Shown: positions 36,990 through 45,803 of the stretch, one piece after another
Layout: the number at the start of each line of letters is the position of its first letter
How positions within the stretch are numbered: the stretch's first letter is position 1
From: DASXSB01 sp036506275
GTDB taxonomy: Bacteria > Methylomirabilota > Methylomirabilia > Rokubacteriales > CSP1-6
NCBI GenBank assembly: GCA_036506275.1
Contig: DASXSB010000148.1
Span: 1 to 64,000 of the forward strand
DNA: 64,000 bases
Direction of reading: 5' to 3'
Program-made: the position numbers and the translations under genes
The notes under the pieces: model-generated
The model's input: only the letters and a program-made list of their open reading frames with translations
What the model was told of the DNA's origin: nothing
Database searches by the model: none

Positions 36990-39162
36990 CGGGCGCCTCG
37001 GGTGGGGGCCCGGCCGCCTGAGCCGGACCCAGCACGCGCGCGGCGGGTGGGCGCTCGTCGCCGCCGCCTTCCTCGTGGTGGCGGCGGTGGCGGGAATCTG
37101 GCTTGCGCTCGATCGCCGGCCGCCGGAGTGGGATCACGCCAACCACCTCGAGCGCGCGGTGCTCTGCGGCCGTGACCTCACCCGCGGCGACGTCACGGCC
37201 GCCCTCGACCGCTCGTCTTTCTATCCGCCGCTGGTGCCGTGCGCGGCCGGCCTCGCCTATCGACTCCTTCCGACGGACGTGGTGACGGCGCAGATCGTCG
37301 TGCTCGCCTTCCTGGCCCTCGGGATGATCGCCATCCACGTCCTCGCCCGTGACGTCGGCGGTCGCTTCGCGGGCGTGATGGCGGCGTCCGTCTTCGCCTT
37401 CGCCCCCTTCGTCGTCTACTCCGCCTTGCGGTTCCAGCTCGACCTCCCGCTCGCCGCCCTCGTCGTGGTGGCCGTCCTCGCCCTCCTGAGAGCGGACGGC
37501 TTCCAGCGTTTCGGATGGTCGGTGGCGGCGGGGGTCGTGCTCGGACTCGGAATGCTGACGAAGCCGCCCTTCGTGGTCTACGTGATGACGCCGCTCGCCG
37601 TGCTGCTGATACGCGTGCGCAGCGGCGCCGCCGCCCTCAACGCCGCCCTCGCCCTCGTGTTGGCGGCGGCGATGAGCATCCCCTGGTACGGGCCGCGGCT
37701 CATGGCGCTCCCGCTCCAGATTGCGAACCGCTCGTTCAAGCAGGCGGCGGAGTCGGGGCACCCGCCCCCGTTCACGTGGGCCGCGCTCACGATCTATCCG
37801 CGGGAGTTCGTCACGCAGTTCGGCGTGGTGGCGGTCCTGCTGTTCGCGGTCGGGCTCGTGGTGATGCTCGGGCGGCGGCGATGGCTGCTGGTGGCGTCGC
37901 TGCTGGTGCCGTTCCTGGTCTTCGAGCTGATCCAGAACAAGAATCCGCGCTACACGCTCCCGCTTCTTCCGCTCGCCGCCGTCTTTGCCGGCGTGGCCGC
38001 CGGCGCCGCCCCTCGGTGGCTGCGGACGCCGCTGGCGGCGGTGGTGCTTCTCGCCGGCGCCCTCCAGATCAGCGTCACCGCCTTCGGGTTTCCGCGCGAC
38101 GCTTCCGTTCCCGGCCTCGGCGTGCCGGTGGCGGAAGCGGCGCCGCCCCTCCGCGAGCAGTGGCCGGTGCGCGACGTCCTCGCCGCCATCGCGCGTGACG
38201 GCGGCCGGGCGGGGGCGACCGTGAGCGTGATCCCCAACCACATCTTCTTCTCCGTCTCGAACTTCCGGTACTACGCGCTCCGCGACGGTCTGCCCCTGCG
38301 CTTCCTGCGCGCGTGGGAGGGCGAGCCGCTCGGCATCGACTACATGGTCCTCAAATCGGGCGACGTGGGACCGTCGTGGACCGCCGAGAAACCACGTCGT
38401 GTTGAAGCGCGTTTCACGAGCGATCCCTACCTGGCGCGCGTCTATCCGGTGATCGGGGAGTTTCGTCTCCCGGACGGCTCTCTCGCTACCCTGCGCGTGC
38501 GACGGGTGCCGGCGGACCTCGAGGCCGCCCCCGACGACGTCGCCCGCGCGCTGGAGAATGCGGTCACGGCCGCCCTGCCGGCGGTGGCGCGCGACGTGGA
38601 GGCGCTCCGCGTCGGGCTCGACTACGACTCCGCCATCCTGCGCGGCGTGGTACGACGCGTGGACATCACGGCCGGCGCCGCCACCGTGGCCGAGTTCGCG
38701 CGCCCGGACGCGGCGCGTCTCCGCCTCCACGACCTCCGCCTCGTCCTCACCGACGTGATCGTCGATCCCTTGCGCGCGCTGAAAGCGGGAGGCCTGCAGC
38801 CGCTCGACGTCGGGCGTCTCCGCATCGATCGCGCCACCGTCACCGCCGCCGATTTCCAGGCGTTCCTCGCCGGGCTCCGCAAGTTCCGCCCCAGCCTGAG
38901 CCTGGAGCCGGGCGCGCTCGCGTTCGCCCTCCACCAGCCTGGCCCCGACGTCACGGGTCGCGTGCGTCTCAGCGCCGCGCGCGCTCCCTTCGCGGTCACG
39001 GCCGAAGACGTCCGTCTCGGCGCCATCGCGTTGCCACCGTTGCTCGTGAACTGGGTGATGCGCGGCCTCGACCCCTCCGCCCGGATCGCGAGCCGGCTGC
39101 CGATCCCGGTGGAGTTGGGACGGATCGTCGTCACGCCCTCCGCCATCCAGGTCGGCGACTAG
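36979..39162 (+). CDS. GT-C membrane glycosyltransferase with C-terminal LmeA-like domain
   Basis: The 727-residue protein has about ten transmembrane segments within residues 25-365 and the GT-C catalytic acidic motif EWDHANHLE near residue 53, like ArnT/PMT-type enzymes that use polyprenyl-phosphate sugars. Residues about 515-727 are soluble, with a DUF2993/LmeA-like pattern (LENAVTAALPAV, SAILRGVVRRVDI, RLHDLRLVLTDV). The fusion is unusual. The listed start is a TTG inside the HIT gene, and the true start may be a little further in. The donor may come from the GT2 gene upstream. Confidence 0.72.
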   Translation: MRADGRLGWGPGRLSRTQHARGGWALVAAAFLVVAAVAGIWLALDRRPPEWDHANHLERAVLCGRDLTRGDVTAALDRSSFYPPLVPCAAGLAYRLLPTDVVTAQIVVLAFLALGMIAIHVLARDVGGRFAGVMAASVFAFAPFVVYSALRFQLDLPLAALVVVAVLALLRADGFQRFGWSVAAGVVLGLGMLTKPPFVVYVMTPLAVLLIRVRSGAAALNAALALVLAAAMSIPWYGPRLMALPLQIANRSFKQAAESGHPPPFTWAALTIYPREFVTQFGVVAVLLFAVGLVVMLGRRRWLLVASLLVPFLVFELIQNKNPRYTLPLLPLAAVFAGVAAGAAPRWLRTPLAAVVLLAGALQISVTAFGFPRDASVPGLGVPVAEAAPPLREQWPVRDVLAAIARDGGRAGATVSVIPNHIFFSVSNFRYYALRDGLPLRFLRAWEGEPLGIDYMVLKSGDVGPSWTAEKPRRVEARFTSDPYLARVYPVIGEFRLPDGSLATLRVRRVPADLEAAPDDVARALENAVTAALPAVARDVEALRVGLDYDSAILRGVVRRVDITAGAATVAEFARPDAARLRLHDLRLVLTDVIVDPLRALKAGGLQPLDVGRLRIDRATVTAADFQAFLAGLRKFRPSLSLEPGALAFALHQPGPDVTGRVRLSAARAPFAVTAEDVRLGAIALPPLLVNWVMRGLDPSARIASRLPIPVELGRIVVTPSAIQVGD

Positions 39163-39822
39163 GTGGCGCGAGAGACGCTCGACGCCAGGCGCGCCCGCGC
39201 GCGCAAGATCCTCGACAAGCTCGAGCGCGCTTATCCCGACGCGAAGATCGCGCTCGAGTTCAAGACGCCGCTCGAGCTGTTGGTGGCGACCATCCTGTCC
39301 GCGCAGTACACCGACGAACGCGTCAACATCGTGACGCGCTCCCTCTTCCGCACCTACCGCACCGCCGACGACTATGCGAAGGCGGATCCCGGCGTTCTCG
39401 AAGAGGCGATCAAGTCCACCGGCTTCTTCCGCGCCAAGACGAAGTCGATCATCGGGATGGCGCGTGGTCTTCTCGAGAAGCACGGTGGTGAGGTGCCGCG
39501 GGAGCGCGAGGGGCTCATGGCGCTGCCCGGTGTCGGCCTCAAGACGGCCAACGTCGTGCTCGGGAACGCGTTCGCCGAGCCGGCGATCGCGGTCGATACC
39601 CATGTCTTCCGCGTCTCCCAGCGCCTCGGTCTGGCCCGCTCCGAAGATCCCGACGTCATCCATGACCAGCTCGTGACGGTGCTACCGCGGCCGCGCTGGA
39701 CTCGCGCCAGCCACCTCTTCCAGGCGCACGGACGGCGGACGTGCACCGCCCGCAAGCCCGCCTGCCCCGTGTGCCCCGTGCGTGCGCTCTGCCCGTGGCC
39801 GGGCAAGACCCGCCCCGCTTAG
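39163..39822 (+). CDS. nth: endonuclease III
   Basis: The 219-residue DNA glycosylase/AP lyase has the helix-hairpin-helix LPGVGLKTA with catalytic Lys127, Asp145 (AVDTHVFR) and the [4Fe-4S] loop Cys194-x6-Cys201-x2-Cys204-x5-Cys210. It repairs oxidised pyrimidines. The GTG start follows immediately after the previous stop. It is an Fe-S enzyme that depends on the kind of cluster assembly encoded in region 2. Confidence 0.93.
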   Translation: MARETLDARRARARKILDKLERAYPDAKIALEFKTPLELLVATILSAQYTDERVNIVTRSLFRTYRTADDYAKADPGVLEEAIKSTGFFRAKTKSIIGMARGLLEKHGGEVPREREGLMALPGVGLKTANVVLGNAFAEPAIAVDTHVFRVSQRLGLARSEDPDVIHDQLVTVLPRPRWTRASHLFQAHGRRTCTARKPACPVCPVRALCPWPGKTRPA

Positions 39823-39832
39823 CCTCTCCGGT

Positions 39833-39861
39833 TTGACACCCGGTACCTTTTCTATTAGTGT
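39833..39861 (+). promoter_or_regulatory. promoter of the rplM operon
   Basis: A perfect TTGACA (39833-39838) lies in the AT-richer gap after nth. At 17 bp spacing the -10 would be TAGTGT (39856-39861); TATTAG at 39853-39858 is a closer hexamer match but at short spacing. Transcription would begin about 50 bp before the rplM ATG. Confidence 0.6.
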
Positions 39862-39918
39862 ATGGCGTTGCGAATTTTCAGGTTTCAGGCCCACTTAGCA
39901 CGGTCGTAAGGGGACACG

Positions 39919-40350
39919 ATGCCGACGCTGATTCCGAGCGAATCCGAGATCACGCGCAGCTGGTTCGTGGTGGACGCGGAGGGGAAGGTGCTGGGGCGTC
40001 TCGCCGCCCGCGTCGCCGCCGTCCTGCGCGGCAAGCACAAGCCCACCTTCACGCCGCACCTCGACGTCGGCGATCACGTGGTGGTGGTCAACGCCGAGAA
40101 AGTCCATCTCACGGGGCGGAAGCGGGAGGACAAGCTGTACCGCTGGCACTCCGGGTACATCGGCGGACTTCGCGAAGTGTCCGCGGACAAGATGCTGAGG
40201 ACGCACCCCGAGCGGGTCATCGAGTGGGCCGTGCAGGGCATGCTGCCGAAGAATCGTCTCGGACGTGCGATGGGCAAGAAGCTGAAGGTCTATCGCGGGG
40301 CCGATCATCCGCACCAGGCGCAGCAGCCAAAGACGTTGGAGGTCCGGTGA
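39919..40350 (+). CDS. rplM: ribosomal protein L13
   Basis: The 143-residue protein matches L13 across its length, with WFVVDAEGKVLGRLA, VVNAEKVHLTGRK and the C-terminal MLPKNRLGRAMGKKLKVY. It is an early-assembling large-subunit protein. It heads the long translation operon and overlaps rpsI by one base (TGATG). Confidence 0.96.
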   Translation: MPTLIPSESEITRSWFVVDAEGKVLGRLAARVAAVLRGKHKPTFTPHLDVGDHVVVVNAEKVHLTGRKREDKLYRWHSGYIGGLREVSADKMLRTHPERVIEWAVQGMLPKNRLGRAMGKKLKVYRGADHPHQAQQPKTLEVR

Positions 40351-40745
40351 TGGCCGTGCTCGACAAGTTCTATGGCACCGGCCGCCGCAAGACCTCGGTG
40401 GCGCGCGTGTGGATCCGCCCCGGCGCCGGTCGCATCGTGGTCAACCGGCGCGCGTTCGACGACTTCTTCCCGCGCGAAACGCTGCGGATGATCATCGCGC
40501 AGCCCTTCCAGGTCACGAACACGGCCGGGCAGTTCGACGTCTTCGTGAGCGTGGCCGGCGGCGGTCCCACCGGTCAGGCGGGCGCGGTGCGACACGGCAT
40601 CGCGCGCGCCCTCGTACGGTTCGACGAGAAGCTGCGCCAGGCGCTCAAGAAGGCAGGCCTGCTCACGCGCGACCCGCGCATGCGCGAGCGCAAGAAATAC
40701 GGTCAGCCCGGCGCCCGGCAGAAGTTCCAGTATTCGAAGCGGTAA
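40350..40745 (+). CDS. rpsI: ribosomal protein S9
   Basis: The 131-residue protein has the S9 signatures YGTGRRKTSVARV, GGGPTGQAGAVRHGIARAL and the basic C-terminal tail ending QFQYSKR-type (here KFQYSKR), which reaches the P-site tRNA. It is coupled to rplM, the universal bacterial pairing. Confidence 0.96.
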   Translation: MAVLDKFYGTGRRKTSVARVWIRPGAGRIVVNRRAFDDFFPRETLRMIIAQPFQVTNTAGQFDVFVSVAGGGPTGQAGAVRHGIARALVRFDEKLRQALKKAGLLTRDPRMRERKKYGQPGARQKFQYSKR

Positions 40746-40752
40746 CTCCGGA

Positions 40753-41808
40753 GTGACGACAGTCCGGGTCGCCGTCGCCGGTGCCAGCGGCTACATAGGG
40801 GCCGAGCTTCTCCGCGTGCTGCTGCGCCACCCGCACGTCCGCCTCACCGGCGTGACGTCGGAGCGCCGGGCCGGCGAGCGTCTCGATTGCGCGTTTCCTC
40901 ATCTCCGCGGCCTCACCGACCTCGTCTTCCACGATCTCGACGCCGCCTGGCTCGCGGACGTCGCCGACGTCGTGTTCCTCGCGTTGCCGCACATGGAGTC
41001 GCAGAAGGTGGTGCCGGTGCTGCGGGGGGCCGGGCGCCGGGTCATCGACCTCTCGGCGGACTATCGCCTGCGCGATCCCGAGGACTACGTTCGTTGGTAC
41101 CGCACGCCCCACACCGACCGCGACCACCTCGCGGAGGCCGTGTACGGACTGCCGGAGCTCTACCGGAAGGCCCTCGCGGGCGCCGCGCTCGTGGCCGCCC
41201 CCGGCTGTTATCCGGCCGGCGCCATCCTCGCCGTCGCGCCCCTCCTCAAGAATGGGCTCGCGCGCCCGGAGGGGATCGTCATCGACGGCAAGTCGGGCGT
41301 CAGCGGCGCCGGCGCCCAGGGGCGCAAGGCGGATCCGATGTACCTCTACACGGAAGCCAACGAGAATCTCCAGGCGTATGCCCTCACGACCCACCGGCAT
41401 ACTCCCGAAATAGAGCAGGAGCTCGGTGCCCTCGCGGGCGGTCCCCTGCGCGTCACGTTCACGCCGCACCTGATCCCGATCAACCGGGGATTGCTGACGA
41501 CGGCGTCGGTGCCGCTCACCACGACGCTGCCGACGGCGGATCTGCTCCGCGTGTATGGCGATTTCTACGCGGGGGAGCCGTTCGTGCGCGTGCTCGACGA
41601 GGGCGATCGGCCCACCACGCGCCGTGTCGTCGGCTCGAATTTCTGCGACATCACGGTCGTCGGCGATGCGCGCACCGGACGCGCCCTCTGCGTTTCTGCC
41701 ATCGACAATCTCGGCAAGGGCGGCTCCGGCACCGGCGTTCAGGATCTGAACATCCTGTGCGGCTGGGACGAGCGCACCGGTCTCGACGCGGCGCCGGTCT
41801 ATCCCTAG
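40753..41808 (+). CDS. argC: N-acetyl-gamma-glutamyl-phosphate reductase
   Basis: The 351-residue enzyme has the Rossmann motif VAGASGYIGAELLR, the catalytic cysteine in APGCYPAG and the LDINLG-like C-terminal IDNLGKGGSGTGVQ. It performs the third step of ornithine synthesis. The GTG start is 7 bp after rpsI, and argJ follows 13 bp later; the argCJ pair is set between ribosomal protein genes. Confidence 0.94.
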   Translation: MTTVRVAVAGASGYIGAELLRVLLRHPHVRLTGVTSERRAGERLDCAFPHLRGLTDLVFHDLDAAWLADVADVVFLALPHMESQKVVPVLRGAGRRVIDLSADYRLRDPEDYVRWYRTPHTDRDHLAEAVYGLPELYRKALAGAALVAAPGCYPAGAILAVAPLLKNGLARPEGIVIDGKSGVSGAGAQGRKADPMYLYTEANENLQAYALTTHRHTPEIEQELGALAGGPLRVTFTPHLIPINRGLLTTASVPLTTTLPTADLLRVYGDFYAGEPFVRVLDEGDRPTTRRVVGSNFCDITVVGDARTGRALCVSAIDNLGKGGSGTGVQDLNILCGWDERTGLDAAPVYP

Positions 41809-41821
41809 TGGTCGCACGCTA

Positions 41822-43036
41822 GTGGCCGACATGGAGTGGCTCGAGGGCGGCATCACCGCCGTCCCGGGGTTCCTCGCCGCCGGCGTGGCGGCCGGCATCA
41901 AGCCGAGCGGCAAGAAAGACCTCGCCCTCATCCACTCGTCGACGCCGGCGCGGGTGGCGGCGGTGTTCACCGCGAACCAGGTGAAGGGCGCGCCCGTCCT
42001 CGTGTCCATGGAGCACGCGCGGGGGGGAGTGGCGCAGGCGATCCTGGCCTCGAGCGGCTGCTCGAACGTGTGCACGGGCGAGCAGGGGATCCGCGACGCG
42101 CGCGAGATGACGAAGATTGTCGGCGATCTCCTCCGCATCCCCGCCCGGCACGTGCTGATCGCGGCCACCGGCGTCATCGGCGTCCCTCTCCCGATGGACA
42201 AGATCCGCGTCGCGCTGCCCAGGCTGGCGAAGTCGCTGTCGCCCCAAGGAGGACGGGAGGCGGCGGAGGCGATCCTCACCACCGATACGCGTCCGAAGGA
42301 AGCGGCGCTGCGTGTCGACGTCAACGGCCGCGCCGTGACCCTCGGGGGCATCGCCAAGGGCGTGGGCATGGTGGAGCCGCATCTCGCCACCATGTTCTGC
42401 TTCGTCGCCACCGACGCCGTCGTCGCGCGGGAGTCGCTCGCCACCCTCACGCGCCGGGCCGTCGACCGGTCCTTCAACCGGATCACGGTGGACGGCGATC
42501 AGTCCACGAGCGACACTGTAGCCGTGCTCGCCAATGGTCTCGCCGAGAACGCGCCGCTGGAAGCGGGCGGTCGCGGGCTGCGGCAGTTCTCGCTGGGGCT
42601 GGAGGCGCTCACCCAGCGCCTGGCCCGTCTCCTCGTGGCGGACGGAGAGGGAGCGACGCGGGTGGTGACGATCGCGGTGCGCGGCGCCGCCTCCCGGCGC
42701 GACGCCCTCCACGCCGCGCGCAGCGTGGCGAACTCGCCCCTCGTGAAGACCGCCATCAACGGCGAGGATCCCAACTGGGGTCGGATCATGATGGCGCTCG
42801 GGAAATCGCCCGCGCGCGTCGATCAGGACCGCGTCACCATCGCGTTCGGCGACGAGGTCCTCGTGGAGCGTGGGATGTTCCGGACGGGCGCGCGCGTGCC
42901 GCGCGTGCGCGAGATCATGGCGGAACCGGAGTACGTCATCACCATCGACCTCGGGGTGGGGGAGGCGGAGGAGCGGGTGCTGACGTGCGATCTCTCGGAG
43001 GAGTACGTACGCATCAACGCGAAGTACACGACGTAG
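41822..43036 (+). CDS. argJ: glutamate N-acetyltransferase / amino-acid acetyltransferase (ArgJ)
   Basis: The 404-residue protein has the ArgJ fold with ATGVIGVPLPMD and the self-cleavage site around KGVGMVEPHLATMF, where Thr190 is the nucleophile freed by autoproteolysis. ArgJ recycles the acetyl group between ornithine and glutamate and can be bifunctional. The start is GTG. Whether it is mono- or bifunctional cannot be told. Confidence 0.93.
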   Translation: MADMEWLEGGITAVPGFLAAGVAAGIKPSGKKDLALIHSSTPARVAAVFTANQVKGAPVLVSMEHARGGVAQAILASSGCSNVCTGEQGIRDAREMTKIVGDLLRIPARHVLIAATGVIGVPLPMDKIRVALPRLAKSLSPQGGREAAEAILTTDTRPKEAALRVDVNGRAVTLGGIAKGVGMVEPHLATMFCFVATDAVVARESLATLTRRAVDRSFNRITVDGDQSTSDTVAVLANGLAENAPLEAGGRGLRQFSLGLEALTQRLARLLVADGEGATRVVTIAVRGAASRRDALHAARSVANSPLVKTAINGEDPNWGRIMMALGKSPARVDQDRVTIAFGDEVLVERGMFRTGARVPRVREIMAEPEYVITIDLGVGEAEERVLTCDLSEEYVRINAKYTT

Positions 43037-43067
43037 CACCATCACGCACGCCGCGCTTACCACGGTG

Positions 43068-43088
43068 CGGGACGGCGGGGCCGTCCCG
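43068..43088 (+). other. stable hairpin in the rpsB leader
   Basis: A perfect 9-bp GC-rich stem (CGGGACGGC and GCCGTCCCG) with a 3-nt loop lies 33 bp before the rpsB start, in the 85-bp argJ-rpsB gap. There is no T-tract, so it is not an intrinsic terminator. It could be an S2-binding autoregulatory leader or an mRNA processing site. Confidence 0.4.
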
Positions 43089-43121
43089 ATGCGCGGCGGA
43101 GGCAAACCGAAGGAGGAGACC

Positions 43122-43880
43122 TTGGCAGCGTTGACGATGAAGGAGCTCCTGGAGGCCGGGGTGCACTTCGGCCACCAGACGAAGCGATGGAACCCGAAGA
43201 TGCAGAAGTACATCTTCGGTGAGCGCAATGGCATTTACATCATCGATCTGCAGAAGACCTTGAAGAAGTTCCGCGAGGCCTACGCCTTCATGCGCGACCT
43301 CGCGGCCGGCGGCGGCTCCGTCCTCTTCGTGGGCACGAAGAAGCAGGCGCAGGAGACCGTCTTCGACGAGGCGTCGCGGTGCTCGATGTTCTACGTGAAC
43401 CAGCGGTGGCTGGGGGGCACGCTCACCAACTTCACCACGATTCGAAAATCCATCGCGCGCCTGAAGCGGCTGGAAGAGATGAAGGAGACGGGCGAGTACG
43501 AGCGGCTGCCCAAGAAGGAAGCCCTCGAGCTCGACCGCGAGCGCGAGAAGCTGGAAAAGGCGCTCATCGGCATCAAGGCGATGGAGCAGCTCCCGTCCGC
43601 CGTCTTCATCATCGACCCCCGCAAGGAGAAGATCGCGGTGGCGGAAGCGCAGCGCCTCGGCATTCCGATCGTGGCCATCGTCGATACCAACTGCGATCCC
43701 ACCGGGATCGACTATCCGATCCCCGGCAACGACGACGCCATCCGCGCCGTGCGCCTGATCACCTCTCGCATGGCGGACGCCCTCAACGAGGGGCGGGGGA
43801 CGCTCGGCAAGGACGAGACGGAGCCCGCCGCGGAGGAGAAGCCGGACGCCGAGCTGGCGGCGGCGGAGACGGAGGCCTGA
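43122..43880 (+). CDS. rpsB: ribosomal protein S2
   Basis: The 252-residue protein has S2 signatures MKELLEAGVHFGHQTKRWNP, FVGTKKQAQE, NQRWLGGTLTNF and IVDTNCDP, and an acidic C-terminal tail. A strong AAGGAGG (43110-43116) lies 5 bp before a TTG codon at 43122 that gives the MAALTMKELL start, so TTG is preferred; the ATG at 43137 is an alternative. It is followed by tsf, as in nearly all bacteria. Confidence 0.93.
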   Translation: MAALTMKELLEAGVHFGHQTKRWNPKMQKYIFGERNGIYIIDLQKTLKKFREAYAFMRDLAAGGGSVLFVGTKKQAQETVFDEASRCSMFYVNQRWLGGTLTNFTTIRKSIARLKRLEEMKETGEYERLPKKEALELDREREKLEKALIGIKAMEQLPSAVFIIDPRKEKIAVAEAQRLGIPIVAIVDTNCDPTGIDYPIPGNDDAIRAVRLITSRMADALNEGRGTLGKDETEPAAEEKPDAELAAAETEA

Positions 43881-43884
43881 CGCG

Positions 43885-44490
43885 ATGACGGCGGACGCGC
43901 AGACGGTGAAGCAGCTTCGCGACCGGACCGGCGCCGGTGTCATGGACTGCAAGGCCGCCCTCCAGGCCGCCAACGGCAATCTCGACGGCGCCGTGGAGTT
44001 CCTGCGCAAGAAGGGGCTCGCCGACGCCCAGAAGCGGGCGCAGCGCGAGACCAAGGAAGGCGTGGTGGCGTCCTATATCCATCCCGGCGCCAAGCTCGGT
44101 GTCCTCGTCGAGGTCGACTGCGAGACGGACTTCGTGGCGCGCACGGACGCGTTCCTCGAGCTGGTGCGCGATCTCGCCATGCAGGTGGCGGCGGCCAACC
44201 CGTCCTTCGTGGCGCGCGAGGACGTGCCGCCCGCCGTCGTCGAGAAGGAGCGCGAGATCTACCGCGGCCAGATGGCGGATCAGAAGAAGCCGCCGGCGGT
44301 GCTGGAGAAGATCGTCGAGGGCAAGCTCGAGAAGTTCTACAGCGAGCAGTGTCTGCTCGAGCAGCCCTACATCAAGGACGCGTCCGGGAAGACGCGCGTG
44401 AAGGAGCTCGTGGACGCCGTCAACGCCAAGACCCGCGAGCGCATCGTCGTCAAGCGCTTCGCGCGCTTTCAGGTCGGCGAGGGGGGGTAG
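43885..44490 (+). CDS. tsf: elongation factor Ts
   Basis: The 201-residue protein has the EF-Ts opening VKQLRDRTGAGVMDCKAAL and the core HPGAKLGVLVEVDCETDFVART. It is the short form (about 200 residues, with a single core repeat), as in Thermus, rather than the E. coli length of about 280. It recycles EF-Tu to the GTP form. Confidence 0.95.
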   Translation: MTADAQTVKQLRDRTGAGVMDCKAALQAANGNLDGAVEFLRKKGLADAQKRAQRETKEGVVASYIHPGAKLGVLVEVDCETDFVARTDAFLELVRDLAMQVAAANPSFVAREDVPPAVVEKEREIYRGQMADQKKPPAVLEKIVEGKLEKFYSEQCLLEQPYIKDASGKTRVKELVDAVNAKTRERIVVKRFARFQVGEGG

Positions 44491-44491
44491 G

Positions 44492-45235
44492 GTGACGGCG
44501 GATGCCGGCCTCCGCCGCCCGGCGTACCGCCGTATCGTCCTGAAGCTCTCCGGGGAGGCGCTGGCCGGGGACCAGGGGTACGGCATCGATCCGCCGGTGC
44601 TGGAGCGCATCGCGGACGAGGTGCGCGAGGTCATCGTCCTCGGCGTGCAGGTCGCCATCGTCATCGGCGGCGGCAACATCTTTCGCGGCGTCGCCGCCAG
44701 CGCGGGCGGCATGGATCGCGCCACCGCCGACTACATGGGTATGCTCGCTACCATCATCAATGCCCTCGCCCTCCAGGACGCGCTCGAGAAGGTGGGACTC
44801 CAGACGCGCGTGCTCTCCGCCATCGAGATGCGGGCGGTGGCGGAGCCCTACATCCGCCGCCGTGCCATCCGTCACCTCGAAAAAGGACGCGTGGTCATCT
44901 TCGCCGCCGGCACCGGCAACCCCTTCTTCACCACCGACACCGCGGGCGCCTTGCGGGCGGTGGAGATCGGCGCCGACGCCATCATGAAGGCCACCAAGGT
45001 GGACGGCATCTACTCCGCCGATCCCAAGCGTGATTCCGGGGCGGAGCGCCTCGCGCGCATGACCTACATCGACGTGCTGAGCCGTCGGCTCCAAGTCATG
45101 GACACCACCGCCATCTCGCTGTGCATGGAGAATTCGCTGCCGATCGTCGTCTTCGACCTCACGCGCTCGGGCAACATCAAGCGGATCGTCCTCGGCGAGC
45201 CCGTGGGGTCAATCGTCACGTCGTCAGGAGGGTGA
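44492..45235 (+). CDS. pyrH: uridylate kinase
   Basis: The 247-residue amino-acid-kinase-fold enzyme has RIVLKLSGEALAG, VIGGGNIFRG, AAGTGNPFFTTDTAGALRA and KVDGIYSADP. It phosphorylates UMP to UDP and is typically allosteric. The GTG start follows tsf by one base. Confidence 0.95.
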   Translation: MTADAGLRRPAYRRIVLKLSGEALAGDQGYGIDPPVLERIADEVREVIVLGVQVAIVIGGGNIFRGVAASAGGMDRATADYMGMLATIINALALQDALEKVGLQTRVLSAIEMRAVAEPYIRRRAIRHLEKGRVVIFAAGTGNPFFTTDTAGALRAVEIGADAIMKATKVDGIYSADPKRDSGAERLARMTYIDVLSRRLQVMDTTAISLCMENSLPIVVFDLTRSGNIKRIVLGEPVGSIVTSSGG

Positions 45236-45237
45236 CC

Positions 45238-45792
45238 ATGCAGAACGTCCTCAAGGACATCGAGACGCGCATGACCGCCGCCGTCGACGCGCTGGGGCGG
45301 GAATTCGCCACCGTGCGCACGGGACGCGCTTCCGTCGGCCTCCTCGACGCCATCCGTGTCGATTACTACGGCACGCCCACGCCCATCAACCAGATGGCGT
45401 CGGTGACGGTGCCCGACGCGCGCACGCTCGCCATCCAGCCGTGGGAGATGGCGCAGCTCAAGGCGATCGAGAAGGCGATCATGGCCTCCGACCTCGGCCT
45501 CACGCCCGTGAACGACGGCAAGCTGATCCGGCTCACCATGCCCACCCTCACCGAGGAGCGCCGGAAGCAGCTCGCCAAGTCCGTGCACAAGATCGCGGAA
45601 GATGCGCGGGTGGCCGTGCGCAACATCCGGCGGGAGGCGAACGACAAGCTGAAGGGGCTGACCAAGGACAAGAAAGTGTCGGAGGACGAGGAGCGTCGCG
45701 GGCACGAGCAGATCCAGAAGACGACCGACAAGTACATCGCCAAAGTGGACGAGCTCCTGAAGAAAAAGGAGCAGGAAATCCTTTCCATCTAG
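45238..45792 (+). CDS. frr: ribosome recycling factor
   Basis: The 184-residue two-domain protein has the RRF features TVRTGRASVGLLDAI, the YYGTPTPINQMASV loop and the C-terminal helices ending DELLKKKEQEIL. It splits post-termination ribosomes with EF-G. The ATG at 45238 is used, with AGGAGGG upstream. Confidence 0.95.
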   Translation: MQNVLKDIETRMTAAVDALGREFATVRTGRASVGLLDAIRVDYYGTPTPINQMASVTVPDARTLAIQPWEMAQLKAIEKAIMASDLGLTPVNDGKLIRLTMPTLTEERRKQLAKSVHKIAEDARVAVRNIRREANDKLKGLTKDKKVSEDEERRGHEQIQKTTDKYIAKVDELLKKKEQEILSI

Positions 45793-45803
45793 TGTAATGA
45801 GGC

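Noticed and set aside
36925..39663. A 912-codon minus-strand frame
   Set aside because: Its composition is Arg/Glu/His-rich, typical of antisense reading through GC-rich genes; the GT-C and nth proteins on the other strand are well supported.
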